Origin: DSYU01 sp964437595
GTDB taxonomy: Bacteria; Chloroflexota; Anaerolineae; Anaerolineales; Anaerolineaceae
DNA length: 64,000 nucleotides
NCBI GenBank assembly: GCA_964437595.1
Contig: CAYTHO010000014.1
Coordinates: 1-64,000, forward strand
Direction: 5' to 3'
In this document: positions 1-9,700 of the stretch, piece by piece
Layout of the letters: each line of letters opens with the position of its first letter
Numbering within the stretch: the first letter of the stretch is position 1
Notes under the pieces: generated by a model
Seen by the model: the letters and a program-made list of their open reading frames with translations, nothing else
Told to the model about the DNA's origin: nothing
Databases searched by the model: none
Translations under genes and position numbers: made by a program

Positions 1-583
1 CGAACTGCATACCCTCAACATACTCGGTCTCAAATTCGAGGCCGCGGGATTCTTCAACGGTGATGACGCCGTCTTTACCAACTTTGTCCATGACTTCAGC
101 GATCAGATCGCCGATGGTGCGGTCCTGGGCCGAAATGCTGGCGACGTTGGCGATTTCTTCTTTGGTGGTCACTTCAATCGCCATATCGGTTATCGATTTG
201 GCAACCTGTTTGGCAGCCGCTTCGATGCCGCGCTTTAGCAGCATGGGGTTGGCGCCAGCGGCCAGGTTCTTGAGGCCTTCGGTGACGATGGCATGGGCCA
301 GGACGGTGGAGGTGGTGGTGCCGTCTCCGGCGATGTCGTTGGTCTTGGTGGCGGCTTCTTTCAGAAGCTGAGCGCCCATATTCTCAAAGGGGTCTTCCAG
401 CTCGATTTCTTTGGCAACCGTCACGCCGTCATGGGTGATGGTGGGGGAACCGAACTTTCGATCGAGAGCAACGTTGCGGCCCTTGGGGCCAAGGGTGGTG
501 GCAACAGCATTCGCAACAACATCGACGCCGTTCTTCAGGCGGCGGCGAGCATCTTCACCAAAAACAAGTTGTTTAGCAGGCAT
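1..583 (-). CDS. groL: 60 kDa chaperonin GroEL, N-terminal part (cut by window edge)
   Basis: Folding chaperone of the cytosol that forms a double heptameric ring with GroES. Only the first 194 codons are inside the window; the C-terminus lies beyond base 1. Translation from the ATG at 583 reads MPAKQLVFGEDARRRLKNGV and continues with TTLGPKGRNV, the ATP-site motif GDGTTT and ANPMLLKRGIE, all hallmarks of the equatorial domain. An AGGAG lies 8 bases before the ATG. It is the second gene of a groES-groEL operon, 46 bases after groES, and should share the CIRCE-controlled promoter. Identification is certain from conserved motifs. Confidence 0.97.
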   Translation of the reverse strand, partial: MPAKQLVFGEDARRRLKNGVDVVANAVATTLGPKGRNVALDRKFGSPTITHDGVTVAKEIELEDPFENMGAQLLKEAATKTNDIAGDGTTTSTVLAHAIVTEGLKNLAAGANPMLLKRGIEAAAKQVAKSITDMAIEVTTKEEIANVASISAQDRTIGDLIAEVMDKVGKDGVITVEESRGLEFETEYVEGMQF

Positions 584-629
584 AGTTCAATCTCCTTCGA
601 ATATCTTGAGGAAATAAGTTCTAAAGGGG

Positions 630-926
630 TTAACCTTCAACGATTGCAAGCAGGTCGCTTTCGCGCAGGATTAAGAGTTTTTTGCCATCCAGCTTGATCT
701 CTGTCCCAGCATATTTGGCGAATAGAACGATATCGCCAACGGAAACGTCCATCTGAATGCGCTTGCCATTTTCATCGCGGTCGCCAGGGCCAACCGAGAG
801 AACTTTGCCACGCTGGGGTTTTTCCTTGGCCGTTTCGGGCAGAACAATACCACTGGCGGTGATATCTTCCTGCTCAATCGGCTCAACCACGACACGGCTG
901 CCCAAAGGTTTAAGGTTGAGTGCCAT
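630..926 (-). CDS. groS: 10 kDa co-chaperonin GroES
   Basis: Heptameric lid of the GroEL chamber. The 98-residue protein has the usual length and begins MALNLKPLGSRVVVEP, followed by the mobile-loop segment ASGIVLPETAKEKPQRG and a C-terminal beta strand ending in LAIVEG. The ATG at 926 is preceded by AGGAGG with 7-base spacing. It is the first gene of the groESL operon. Upstream are a sigma70-type promoter and a perfect CIRCE inverted repeat, so heat-shock repression by HrcA is expected (known for CIRCE-controlled operons; hrcA is not in the window). Confidence 0.98.
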   Translation of the reverse strand: MALNLKPLGSRVVVEPIEQEDITASGIVLPETAKEKPQRGKVLSVGPGDRDENGKRIQMDVSVGDIVLFAKYAGTEIKLDGKKLLILRESDLLAIVEG

Positions 927-976
927 ACGAATTCCTCCTGCAAAAGGTTAGGGTTATAGAGTAGGTGGTGATCATT

Positions 977-1003
977 TTAGCACTCTATATACATGAGTGC
1001 TAA
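977..1003. promoter_or_regulatory. CIRCE operator for HrcA
   Basis: TTAGCACTC, nine bases, then GAGTGCTAA: a perfect match to the CIRCE consensus (9-bp arms, 9-base spacer). It lies 51 bases before the groES start and covers the predicted transcription start, the usual arrangement for HrcA repression. Confidence 0.97.
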
Positions 1004-1013
1004 AACCGATCCA

Positions 1014-1042
1014 ATATTAACTGTGTTTGAGGTGAAAGTCAA
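1014..1042 (-). promoter_or_regulatory. groESL sigma70-type promoter
   Basis: On the minus strand TTGACT (1042-1037) is followed after 17 bases by TAATAT (1019-1014). Transcription would start near 1007, at the upstream edge of the CIRCE element, so HrcA binding would block initiation or early elongation. Confidence 0.8.
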
Positions 1043-1090
1043 GAGGGGAAAGGAAGGTTCTTACAAATTTCTGATAGAAGGGAGATGAGA

Positions 1091-1115
1091 TTTGGGATTA
1101 GGGATTGGGGATTGG
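1091..1115. repeat. G-rich GGGATTA-type tract
   Basis: Short imperfect tandem of GGGATTA, GGGATT and GGGGATT in the gap between groES and the downstream TPR gene. A similar longer tract lies at 22048-22080, and a short GGGGTTGGGGATTAG stretch at about 4003. It has no coding explanation. Confidence 0.55.
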
Positions 1116-1136
1116 TAAATAGCAAGATGGATTCGC

Positions 1137-2621
1137 TTATGGCGCGGCGGTTTCCAAGGTGTTAGGGGTAGGGAGAAGCGTGGGGGTGTGGATGGGTGTT
1201 GGCGAGGGCTTTCCAGAAGGTGTGGCGGTGGCGCTGGTGGAGCCGGACGTCATCGTTTTGCAGATCGAATCACTTTCATCGAGGATGCTGATTACGGTTG
1301 GGTCGCTGCCAAAGGTGGAGGCGCGGATATCGCGAATGAGGGCTGTGGCTTCGGTGCAGTAGGTGGAGCGGGTTGGGTCGCGGGGCAGGTACATGCCAGC
1401 CAGGAGCGAAGCGTAGGTGTAATAATACACCAGGGTGCTGGAAGAAAGCTCCATGCCGGTGATCGAAATGGGCGGGTCGCATTCATCCTGTCCTTCCCTC
1501 AACTGGCAGCTTTCTACTTCAGAGCAGCCGCGCAAGCCGCACTTCAGGGCGCTGATGGCATCTTCATAGTTACGCGCCTGGCGGTACACCATGCCAAGCT
1601 GGGCGTATACGCTGGGGTTGGTGGGGTCATACTGCAGGGCTTTATTCATGTTAATTGAGGCAACGAAGAATTCTCCGAGCTGGGCGTATGCACGACCGAT
1701 GCCGATATAGGGCTGCGGGTCCGTGATGCCCAACTGCTCGTTGCGCTGGGCTGCCAGGGCGAAATAGCGGATGGCCTCATTGTAGTACTGCTCGCTCAAG
1801 GATGGGCTGTTCCAGGAAGAAAGGCCACGGCTGCGGTAGGACATGCCCAGCTTGATATATAGAAACGTCATATTGGGCGCCAGGGACAACGCTGTTTCCA
1901 GCTCCTCGATCGCGCCGAGATAGTCGGCCTGGTTCTCCAGGTACAGCGAATAGACGCGGTGCGCTTCCCACATGTTGGGAGCCAGCTTGAGCGCGCGGGT
2001 GATGTAGTCATAAGCCTGGTCGAAACGCTGCTGGTCGATCTTGATTTCAGCGGAGACAACCTGGGCGAAGACATCGGTCTCATCCAGGGTAACCGCTTTA
2101 TTGATGGACTGCTCCGCCATGGTTAGGAGTTCCATGCCGCGCGCCTCATCGCCCTGGATGTACCGCACAAACCCGGCATTCCAGTTCAAAGCAAAAGCAT
2201 GAACGGCGTATGCGGTGCTGTCTTCAGGAGAAAGCTCAATGGCTTTTTCGGCAGCCTGAACTGCCAGGTCGTAGCGGGCCTGCTTATCTTTATCGGTGAT
2301 CTGGGATTCGGTCGAATAGGTAAGGATGCGCGCCAGCTCGGCGTACAGGCGCCCGTTTTCGGGGTTGATCAAAATGGCCTCTTGATAAGCCGCGATAGCC
2401 TCATCCAGGTTACCGGCCTGGAAATGCGTTTCCGCTTCCATCGAATACGAGCTGGCGATGCGGGTGGGGGTGGGCGTGGGCAAAAAGAGCGGCTTGATCT
2501 CGCCCCGGCGGAAGCCCTGCGTCACGAACAACCCGCCAATGATCAGCAGGACCAGGGAAAAGATATATAGGGGGCTGGAGTACCACTGCCGCTGGCGGCG
2601 GAATAGATATCTTGGGGGCAT
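1137..2621 (-). CDS. Membrane-anchored TPR-repeat protein (first paralogue)
   Basis: About 494 residues, starting at MPPRYLFRRQRQ. A single transmembrane segment follows (about residues 16-36, SPLYIFSLVLLIIGGLFV), then a Thr/Pro linker (PTPTPTR) and a long TPR array (AEKAIELSPEDSTAYAVHAF, ALKLAPNMWEAHRVYSLYLE and similar units). A Ser/Thr/Pro-rich tail closes the protein. It is probably an extracytoplasmic scaffold held by its N-terminus; no enzymatic domain is visible. An in-frame ATG at 2648 would add nine residues, but it lies inside a long hairpin, so 2621 was preferred. The upstream gene on the same strand is a paralogue with the same TM-TPTPTR-TPR design, suggesting tandem duplication. 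Confidence 0.8.
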   Translation of the reverse strand: MPPRYLFRRQRQWYSSPLYIFSLVLLIIGGLFVTQGFRRGEIKPLFLPTPTPTRIASSYSMEAETHFQAGNLDEAIAAYQEAILINPENGRLYAELARILTYSTESQITDKDKQARYDLAVQAAEKAIELSPEDSTAYAVHAFALNWNAGFVRYIQGDEARGMELLTMAEQSINKAVTLDETDVFAQVVSAEIKIDQQRFDQAYDYITRALKLAPNMWEAHRVYSLYLENQADYLGAIEELETALSLAPNMTFLYIKLGMSYRSRGLSSWNSPSLSEQYYNEAIRYFALAAQRNEQLGITDPQPYIGIGRAYAQLGEFFVASINMNKALQYDPTNPSVYAQLGMVYRQARNYEDAISALKCGLRGCSEVESCQLREGQDECDPPISITGMELSSSTLVYYYTYASLLAGMYLPRDPTRSTYCTEATALIRDIRASTFGSDPTVISILDESDSICKTMTSGSTSATATPSGKPSPTPIHTPTLLPTPNTLETAAP

Positions 2622-2633
2622 GAATTTTTCTTT

Positions 2634-2674
2634 TTTATTGCATGGCATTTACTTCGTAAATACCATGCAATAAA
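2634..2674 (-). other. Long near-perfect hairpin between the two TPR genes
   Basis: Two 19-base arms (2634-2652 and 2656-2674) match at 18 of 19 positions around the 3-base loop TTC. The hairpin begins six bases after the upstream TPR stop codon and ends 12 bases before the preferred start of the next gene. On the minus strand it is followed by A-rich sequence rather than a T run, so it is not a standard intrinsic terminator. An RNA-processing, stability or translation-modulating structure is more likely. Confidence 0.7.
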
Positions 2675-2679
2675 TACTA

Positions 2680-3930
2680 TTACGGTTTCGGAATCTCCGT
2701 AGCTGTCGATTCGGAGATAGTTTCGGTGGGAAGCGGGTTGTTGGCCTGCTCGCGGCAGGTGTCGATCATCACCTGGGCATTGTACATGGCATCCTGATCT
2801 TCAGGGATTACCTCGGCGAACTGCTTGGCAACCTGCAGGGCTTCACCACACTGGCCGTTCCTGGCAAGCGCCAGGCCATAACGAGCGTAGAGATTGATCG
2901 AGGCTTGCGACTTATCCAGCGGGATGCCCTGCTCGACGCGCACACCTTCTTCCGTCATCCCGCCGTTTACGGCCAACTGGAAGGAACGGATGGCGGTTTT
3001 ATAATCACCCGTTTTATAGTAGAACGAACCCACCAGGCTGTGGAGGAATGGATTGGACGGGTCTTTCTCGACGGCCTGCTCTGAGTATTGGGTGCCTTTG
3101 CCGAAATCGCCGGTTTTGAGGTACATGCGCGCCAGTTCGTAATAGGCCTCAGGGTCATCCGGTTTCAAGGCAATGGCCCGGCCAAAGGCGGTTTCAGCTT
3201 TATCATAAATTTCGGCGGCATTGTAATTGCGTCCCAGGGCCAGGTGCAGGTCGGAAAGGTTTTCGTTCATCGCCACCGCGGCTTCAAATTCCTTGACGGC
3301 TTCATCATAATTGCCGGTTACTTCCAGCACCAGGCCGCGCGCGCGGCGCACTTCCAGCAGGGTGCTGTCTAGCTCCATGGCCTTTTTTGAAACCGGGCCA
3401 ATCTGGTCGCGGGTGTTGATATCCTCTTCGCCCGCGTCGATCATATCTTTATAGATTTCTGCCAGGTAGGCATAGGCCAGCGCGCTGTTGGGGTCGAGGT
3501 CGAGGGCGGTATCGATTTCCACCTGACCGCCGCCGAAGTCGCCGTTTTTGCCCATGATCCAGCCCATGACCGCGTGCGCCAGGGCATGATTGGGATTGAG
3601 CAGCAGCGCATTTTGCACGTTTTCCATGGCGCCCTGGTAATCGCCGTACAGAACCTGCCAGCGGGCCAGGGTGACGAATACGTTGGGATTGCTTGGGTCG
3701 GCGCTGACGGCCTGTTTGTAAGTTTCGATGGCCTGGTTGATCTTGCCTTTCTGGATCAGATCAGCGGCTTCGTTCAGGAAAGACTCAGGCGCGCGGGTAG
3801 GCGTGGGGGTAGCAATAAACAGCGGCTGCGTGGTAGGCACCACGAAACGGTTCACGTAAACAGCCCCGGCAACCAGGGCAATCAAAAAGACCAGGCGCAG
3901 CGGGCTGCTGCGTTTGCGCTTGCGCGACAT
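2680..3930 (-). CDS. Membrane-anchored TPR-repeat protein (second paralogue)
   Basis: About 416 residues from MSRKRKRSSPLRLV: a basic N-terminus, one transmembrane helix (about residues 10-28), the linker PTPTPTRAPES and around eight TPR-like units (for example AFGRAIALKPDDPEAYYELA). It shares its design and linker with the downstream gene. A longer reading from 3957 adds nine residues but has no ribosome site; neither start is strongly supported, since the GGAG before 3930 is close to the ATG. No partner protein is evident from the neighbours. A scaffold or assembly role on the outer face is inferred only from the TPR fold. Confidence 0.8.
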   Translation of the reverse strand: MSRKRKRSSPLRLVFLIALVAGAVYVNRFVVPTTQPLFIATPTPTRAPESFLNEAADLIQKGKINQAIETYKQAVSADPSNPNVFVTLARWQVLYGDYQGAMENVQNALLLNPNHALAHAVMGWIMGKNGDFGGGQVEIDTALDLDPNSALAYAYLAEIYKDMIDAGEEDINTRDQIGPVSKKAMELDSTLLEVRRARGLVLEVTGNYDEAVKEFEAAVAMNENLSDLHLALGRNYNAAEIYDKAETAFGRAIALKPDDPEAYYELARMYLKTGDFGKGTQYSEQAVEKDPSNPFLHSLVGSFYYKTGDYKTAIRSFQLAVNGGMTEEGVRVEQGIPLDKSQASINLYARYGLALARNGQCGEALQVAKQFAEVIPEDQDAMYNAQVMIDTCREQANNPLPTETISESTATEIPKP

Positions 3931-4154
3931 ACTCCAACTAGATCCACGAAGGTACATATTTTGATCTTACCACTTGAGTCAGGAATTGGTCAAATAAAAA
4001 AAAGGGGTTGGGGATTAGCGAAAAGTCGATCGATGAAGAGCGAGCAGTTGATCATTTGGCAGGTGAATCGGCGAACAGGAAAATGGTTCATGGGTGACCC
4101 GGTGACGGATAGACAGATCGAATGGTTCATCTCCTTCTATGTTAAAATCAAACC

Positions 4155-4916
4155 ATGCATTTTGATGTGTTTACTCTCTTCCCTGGCTTGATAACGCCGT
4201 ACTTAGAAGAAAGCATCCTGCAGCGGGCGCGCGAGCGCGAGCTGGTGACGGTGAACGTGCACGACATCCGCGCATGGGCGCCTGATAAACACCACGTTAC
4301 CGACGAGCCCCCCTACGGCGGGGGCGGCGGGATGGTGATGAAAGTGCAGCCCATTTTCGCCGCGGTGGAAGCGGTGCTGGGCGCGCCGCCGAACTGCCCG
4401 GTGATCCTGCTGACGCCGCAGGGGCGCCCGTTTACGCAAAAGGTGGCGCAAGAACTGGTTCAGCATCCACGACTGGGACTGCTGTGCGGGCGGTATGAAG
4501 GCGTGGATGAGCGGGTGCGCACGCACCTGGTAACCGACGAGGTCTCGATTGGCGATTTTGTGCTGACCGGAGGCGAGCTTCCGGCGCTGGCGCTGATCGA
4601 CGCGATCAGCCGGCTGATCCCCGGCGTGCTGGGCGACCCGGATGGGGCCTTTGACGACTCGCATGCCACCGGGCTGCTGGAATACCCGCACTACACCCGC
4701 CCGCCCGAGTTCCGAGGATGGACAATCCCTCCGGTGCTGCTCTCGGGCAACCATGCCGAGATCAACCGCTGGCGCAGGGAACAATCGCTGCTGCGCACGC
4801 TGCGCAAGCGCCCGGATTTACTAGAAAGCGCGGAACTGAGTGAGAAAGACCGCAAGTTTCTGGAAAAAGTGGCCAGAGACGGCATCCCTGAAGAACATCT
4901 GATTGAAGAAATATAG
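4155..4916 (+). CDS. trmD: tRNA (guanine-N1-)-methyltransferase TrmD
   Basis: SPOUT-class enzyme that makes m1G37 in tRNAs using S-adenosylmethionine, preventing +1 frameshifts. The 253-residue protein begins MHFDVFTLFPGLITPYLEESIL and has the family motifs DEPPYGGGGGMVMK, the knot segment LLCGRYEGVDERV and SIGDFVLTGGELPALALIDA. No Shine-Dalgarno sequence precedes the ATG. A TATGTTAAAAT box ends only eight bases upstream, so the message may be leaderless or have a very short leader. It is followed by an MFS gene on the same strand. Confidence 0.97.
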   Translation: MHFDVFTLFPGLITPYLEESILQRARERELVTVNVHDIRAWAPDKHHVTDEPPYGGGGGMVMKVQPIFAAVEAVLGAPPNCPVILLTPQGRPFTQKVAQELVQHPRLGLLCGRYEGVDERVRTHLVTDEVSIGDFVLTGGELPALALIDAISRLIPGVLGDPDGAFDDSHATGLLEYPHYTRPPEFRGWTIPPVLLSGNHAEINRWRREQSLLRTLRKRPDLLESAELSEKDRKFLEKVARDGIPEEHLIEEI

Positions 4917-4982
4917 TACCGGCAATTCGCGTTTCATACTACAATCATTCCTAAGTCTCACACCATAAGATAAGGAAAAAAC

Positions 4983-6254
4983 ATGCGCCCTAACTATGGA
5001 AAAACGTTCCTGCTCGGTTTCGGTTTCTTTGGCGTTTCAGTAATCTGGATGGTGTACAACTCCTTCGTGCCGCTGTTCCTGGAGAACAAATTCGGGCTGG
5101 ACCCGCGCTGGATCGGGTTTTTTATGACGCTGGACAACATCGCGGCGTTCTTTATTCAGCCAGCCGTAGGGGCATGGTCAGACCGGCTGCGCACGCCGAT
5201 TGGTCGGCGCATGCCGTTCATTCTCATTGGGGCGCCGGTGGGCGCGGTGGTCTTTGGGCTGATCCCGCTGGCGGGGGTGCTGCCGCTGTTTGTAGCCTGC
5301 ACCAGCACGCTGCTGCTCTCGATGGCTTTCTGGCGCACGCCGGTGGTGGCGCTGATGCCGGATATTACCCCTTCCCCTTTCCGCTCGCAGGCCAACGGCA
5401 TTATCAACCTGATGGGCGGGCTGGGCTCGATCATCGCCACGCTGGGCGGCGGCACGCTGTTTGATATGAACCCGGCTTACCCGTTCTGGATGGGTTCCGC
5501 GCTGGTGGTTGTAGCGGCAGTGCTGGTTTTCATCTTTATCAAAGAGCCGAAGGTTAATCAAGAGAGCGATACCCCCGCCGAGGAAAAGCCCAGCCTGTGG
5601 CAATCGCTGAAAGATGTTTTCAACGACCCCGACAAGAGCGCCCTGCGCATTCTGCTGGCGATTTTCTTCTGGTTCGTCGCGTACAACGCCATCGAGGCTT
5701 TCTTCACCCTTTACGCGCAGAATCACCTGGGGCTGGAGGGTGGAGCCGGGGCCCGGCTGCTGGGGCACCTTTCTTTGATCTTCGTGTTATTTGCCCTACC
5801 AGCGGGCTACATTGGAGCGCGGTTTGGACGGCGCAAGACCATTATGACCGGCATCGTACTGATGTCCGCGCTGATGCTGTCGATGTTCGTGCTGCCGAAA
5901 GAAACCCTGACCATCCCAATGGGCAAGGTATTTGGACTGGGACAGATTTATTCCATCAGCTTCATCCTGATGCTGGCGGGGGCTTCCTGGGCCTTGATCA
6001 ACGTCAATTCACTGCCAATGGTGGTCGATATGACAGAAGACGTCAAAATCGGCACCTATACCGGGCTGTACTACCTGTTCTCCACCCTGGCGGCGATTGC
6101 CGGGCCGAATATCAACGGCTGGATCGTGGCGGCCACGAACCGGAATTACAACTCGGTTATGGTGATTGGGCCTATTTTTATGGCAATGGCGCTGGTGATG
6201 ATGGTCGGGGTGCGCAGAGGCGAGGCAAAGAGTCAAAAAGCTGAAACAAAATAA
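4983..6254 (+). CDS. MFS transporter, SLC45/GPH-like sugar carrier family
   Basis: 423-residue membrane protein with about 12 hydrophobic segments and a central cytoplasmic loop rich in charged residues (about 180-205). The N-terminal half has the MFS signature around DRLRTPIGRRMPFI after TM2, a sequence typical of the SLC45-type sugar:cation carriers. The second half has the equivalent GARFGRRKTIM motif. The substrate cannot be read from the sequence; a sugar is the best guess from the family. The ATG is preceded by AAGGA. A CATACTACAAT box lies about 40 bases upstream as a possible -10 region. Confidence 0.8.
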   Translation: MRPNYGKTFLLGFGFFGVSVIWMVYNSFVPLFLENKFGLDPRWIGFFMTLDNIAAFFIQPAVGAWSDRLRTPIGRRMPFILIGAPVGAVVFGLIPLAGVLPLFVACTSTLLLSMAFWRTPVVALMPDITPSPFRSQANGIINLMGGLGSIIATLGGGTLFDMNPAYPFWMGSALVVVAAVLVFIFIKEPKVNQESDTPAEEKPSLWQSLKDVFNDPDKSALRILLAIFFWFVAYNAIEAFFTLYAQNHLGLEGGAGARLLGHLSLIFVLFALPAGYIGARFGRRKTIMTGIVLMSALMLSMFVLPKETLTIPMGKVFGLGQIYSISFILMLAGASWALINVNSLPMVVDMTEDVKIGTYTGLYYLFSTLAAIAGPNINGWIVAATNRNYNSVMVIGPIFMAMALVMMVGVRRGEAKSQKAETK

Positions 6255-6284
6255 GGTCCTGCCGCAGATCTGCTCAAGCAGTGC

Positions 6285-6300
6285 GCCTGCCTACGCAGGC
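6285..6300. terminator. Short hairpin between convergent genes
   Basis: GCCTGC-CTAC-GCAGGC, a perfect 6-bp stem with a 4-base loop, lies between the MFS stop codon and the end of the minus-strand nitroreductase-like gene and overlaps the latter's stop. It has no T run, so it is only a weak candidate for a bidirectional terminator. Confidence 0.35.
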
Positions 6301-6743
6301 CGGATGACCACCATGGTCTTCTGGGCGGCGAAGCGTTCCAGGTCAGTGCGGGTGTAGCGCCAGGGCAGGCCTTCGAGGCGCATGACCAGGCCGATGAAAA
6401 GGTTATGCTTGAGACGAAATTCCAAAAACTCGGCGATGCGCCCAGGGTCGGTTACTGGCTCGGCGATGCCGTTAAAAGTGCGGTCGCGCACCTGGACGGT
6501 CACCTGGGGGCAGGTCTGAATATTCCGGTACCAATCCGCATTCGCGCCGCGCGCGGAGCCAAGGTAAAACTTCCCATCGATTTCTTCATACTGCAACGGG
6601 GTAGTGCGCGGCAGTCCGGATTTACGCCCGATGGTGGTGAGCAGCAGGACCACACGGGTTGGGCCAAAGCCCTTCTGGTAATTGCTGGCGATGCGCGGGT
6701 TCAATTTACGCATAACGCGATAATACAGATTGAGGTTACTCAT
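6291..6743 (-). CDS. Deazaflavin (F420)-dependent nitroreductase/quinone reductase family protein
   Basis: 150-residue protein of the Ddn/DUF385 split beta-barrel family, whose characterised members use F420H2 to reduce nitro compounds or quinones. Supporting segments are LLTTIGRKSGLPRTTPLQY, GSARGANADWYRNIQTCPQV and the C-terminal PWRYTRTDLERFAAQ. The start at 6743 has GGAGCGGT before the ATG and lies only 10 bases after the stop of the nSTAND-WD40 gene. It is therefore almost certainly the last gene of the CHAT/SIR2/nSTAND operon. Whether it takes part in that system or is a passenger is unknown. The cofactor could be F420 or another flavin. Confidence 0.8.
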   Translation of the reverse strand: MSNLNLYYRVMRKLNPRIASNYQKGFGPTRVVLLLTTIGRKSGLPRTTPLQYEEIDGKFYLGSARGANADWYRNIQTCPQVTVQVRDRTFNGIAEPVTDPGRIAEFLEFRLKHNLFIGLVMRLEGLPWRYTRTDLERFAAQKTMVVIRPA

Positions 6744-6753
6744 ACCGCTCCGT

Positions 6754-9700
6754 TTACTTTGCCGGGCAAACGTCAGCCTGCGCGCCGCCCGAGATCATAA
6801 ATTTTGCTTTTTCAGCTTCATCCAGATTGCGCCCGGCTAACTGGCAGGCGCGGGCAATCCAGGCCTGCTGATCCGCCATCCACTCGCGCACTTCTCCCTG
6901 GCTGGATACAGAGAGGAGGTACCACAGCCCATCTGGGTTTTTACGGAACAAAAGGCCGGTAACTTCACCATTGGCGCGCTCGATAAATTCACCGATGGGG
7001 CTACCAGAGGAAGCCTCCCACAGCGCAATGCGGCCATCTTTGAAGCCGGCTGCCAGCATATTCTGATCCGGGCTGAATACCAGGCTGGTGACCACCCTGG
7101 CGGTGGACTGCAAGTTGAGTCCTTCAGTCACCACCTGGGTCACCTGCTTGCTGTTGAGATGATATAAGTAAATGCTGCCGGCTGCGTTGCCAATCGCGAG
7201 CACCTGGGAACCCGTGCCGTAGACCGGCTTATTGGGAGAAGCGGCAAACGTTTCGGAGCCAAAGGCCAGGGAGGTCACATCGCCCAGGGTGATTTGGGCC
7301 AGTTCTTCGCCTGTATCCACAAGCTGATTGGCGCGGAAATCCCAAATTCTGATCTGCCCGCAGGATTGGCCCACCACGCAAATGGAAGCCGCCAGCAGAT
7401 GACCATCCGGGCTGGCAGCCAGGCTGCGAACGGAGCCGTTGGACAGTTTGATCTCGTCGCGCACGGGCTTACCCGTTTGCGGATCAAGAAATGCGACTTT
7501 ACCGTCCGTTTTCCCTACCAGCGCCCATACCTGCCCTTCCATGGCTGCCAGCTCAAAACCTGAGTGCTGTATTTTTACAGCAACAGGTTTTTCCATCCCT
7601 TCGGCAATCGTTACCAGGTCGTTTGAGCCTTCGGCGCCCGCGAAGTTTAATTTGCCGTCGCTGCCTGGCAGCATGCTTTCTACCCGCGTATTGTTTAAAT
7701 TCATCAAAATATGACTGAGTGAATCAACCGGCTCAAAATTCCACAGGTTGATGACGGCATCAAAACCGGCGGTAACAAACTGCGTTCCGCGCGGGTGAAA
7801 TGCCACCGAGGAGACGACCTGCGAATGCCCCTTTATCTGGTAATCCAACCTGGTCAGGCTTTCCGCGTCCCAAAGGCCAAACCATTTGTTTTTGTCACTG
7901 ATCCCAACTGCCAGGAAGCGCCCATCCGGGCTGAGCGCCATGCTGGTGATGATGGGGGTATTCTGGCTGGTGGTTTGGTTGACGATCTTCCGCTCGGAGA
8001 TATCCCACTTCACCAGGCGCTGATCGACCGCGCCGGATACCAACTGGTGCCCGTTGGGATACCAGGCCAGCCCGGTGATTTCGCCAACGTGGGCGCGATT
8101 CACTTCCATCAGCTTCTGGTAGCGTTTTGCTTCCCGAACCTGCAGGGTGCCGCCCTGGCTCCCTACAGCCAGCATACTGCCGTCAGGAGACCAGGCCAGG
8201 GCATGGCAGGCATAATTACCGCAGTCTTCGGTGCCCAGCAGAATTTCTTTTTTATAATCGTAGAAAACCAGCAGGCCTTTGCCATTGGTTGGAGACCGGT
8301 CCGTGCCCGCTACCATTAAATCGCCACCTGGCTGGAAGGCGACGGAGACCACACTGGTGTACAGCCCGCTGAACGGTTTGTATTCGTGGATTGCGTTGGT
8401 AGACATGTTCCAGACCCGCACCCGGCCATCGCCACCAGCACGGGCAAGGTACTGCCCCGTTGAGTCAAAGTCCACATCAAACACAACGGAATCGTTCGTG
8501 AAACCGGCTGGTATTTGGGGACCCTGGCGCTGGTCGATTGTGTACCATAAATCAACGTTTCCGGTGCTGCTGACTGCCAGTAGGGAACCATCGGGGTTGA
8601 AGGCCACGCTGTTTGGCCTGGATTGGGTACGCCAGGCTAAACCTGCCAGGCTGATGCGGGTCTCTAACCCGCGCTGGATGCTGGCGAACAACGCGCGCTG
8701 GGCCTGCCAGTCGTCATTGGATACCCGCACCGCCTGAACTGCCAGCAGCAGGCTGAGGTCGAGCTTGTTACTGCGGTAGTAATCGGACAAAGAAGAAAGG
8801 CGGGCGCCCTGGGCCTGATTGGAGGCGGCCTGCGCGGTTTCCTTGGCGGTAATCGCAGCATCGCGGTCTTTCTCCGCCGCAATGCGGGCCAGCTCAGCCT
8901 GGTCTTTAGCAGCTTCGGCGGTACTGCGCGCGAACTCCGCTGCCTGGCGCAGGCCAGCCTCCATGGCGCTGGCTGCTTCGGCAGTGGAGCGCTGCTGTGC
9001 TTCGAGCTCGCTGGCTGCTTCAGCGGTTGAACGCTGCAGGTTAGCCTGCGTGCTGGCGACATTGGCCGTGACGCGCTGGATGTTGGCCTCCGCCGCGCTT
9101 GTTGTGGCCGCCCGCGACTGTTGTAGAGAGAAGAGCGTCAGGGCAGACAGCACAAGAATGAGCAGGCTGGCCAGAATGGCTACCACGCGCTGGCGCCGTT
9201 TCTGGCGGCTGCCGGCTGCTTTTTGGCTGGCTTCAATAAAGCCCTTTGCCTGGTCGCTAATGTCTTCGGGGGTATCGCGCAGTGCGTCCAGCGCCTCCTG
9301 GAGCTGGCGCCCATCCAAAAGGCGGGCCGGGTCCTGGCCCGTGTCGAACCAGGCTTTCGCGGCTATCTCCACCGGGCGAGCGTTTTTGTCGTACCACTCG
9401 CGGTTTGACTGTAAGATAGGGCCGACAAAACGATCGTGGGACAGCTCGTACCAGGTATTATCCCCGCGTATTTCAGCGCGGACGATGAAGCGATCTTGAA
9501 GCGTTCTCACTACCGGATTGGGCAGATCGTTGGGCGACGCCCCGGTGGTGGTCCTGCCCTGGCGAACCGAACTGCGCGTTTCGGTTTCCGTGATCAGCTC
9601 GTGCGAGAACCAATCCCGCAGCCGGCGCTCGCGGATATCCGGATAGAGACTCATGACCTCGTGGATGGACTGGACGTAGTAATTGGCCAGCGCGGTGGAG

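Noticed and set aside
3958..4154. A small gene between the TPR gene and trmD
   Set aside because: No frame with a ribosome site or recognisable peptide; the stretch is more likely divergent promoter sequence.
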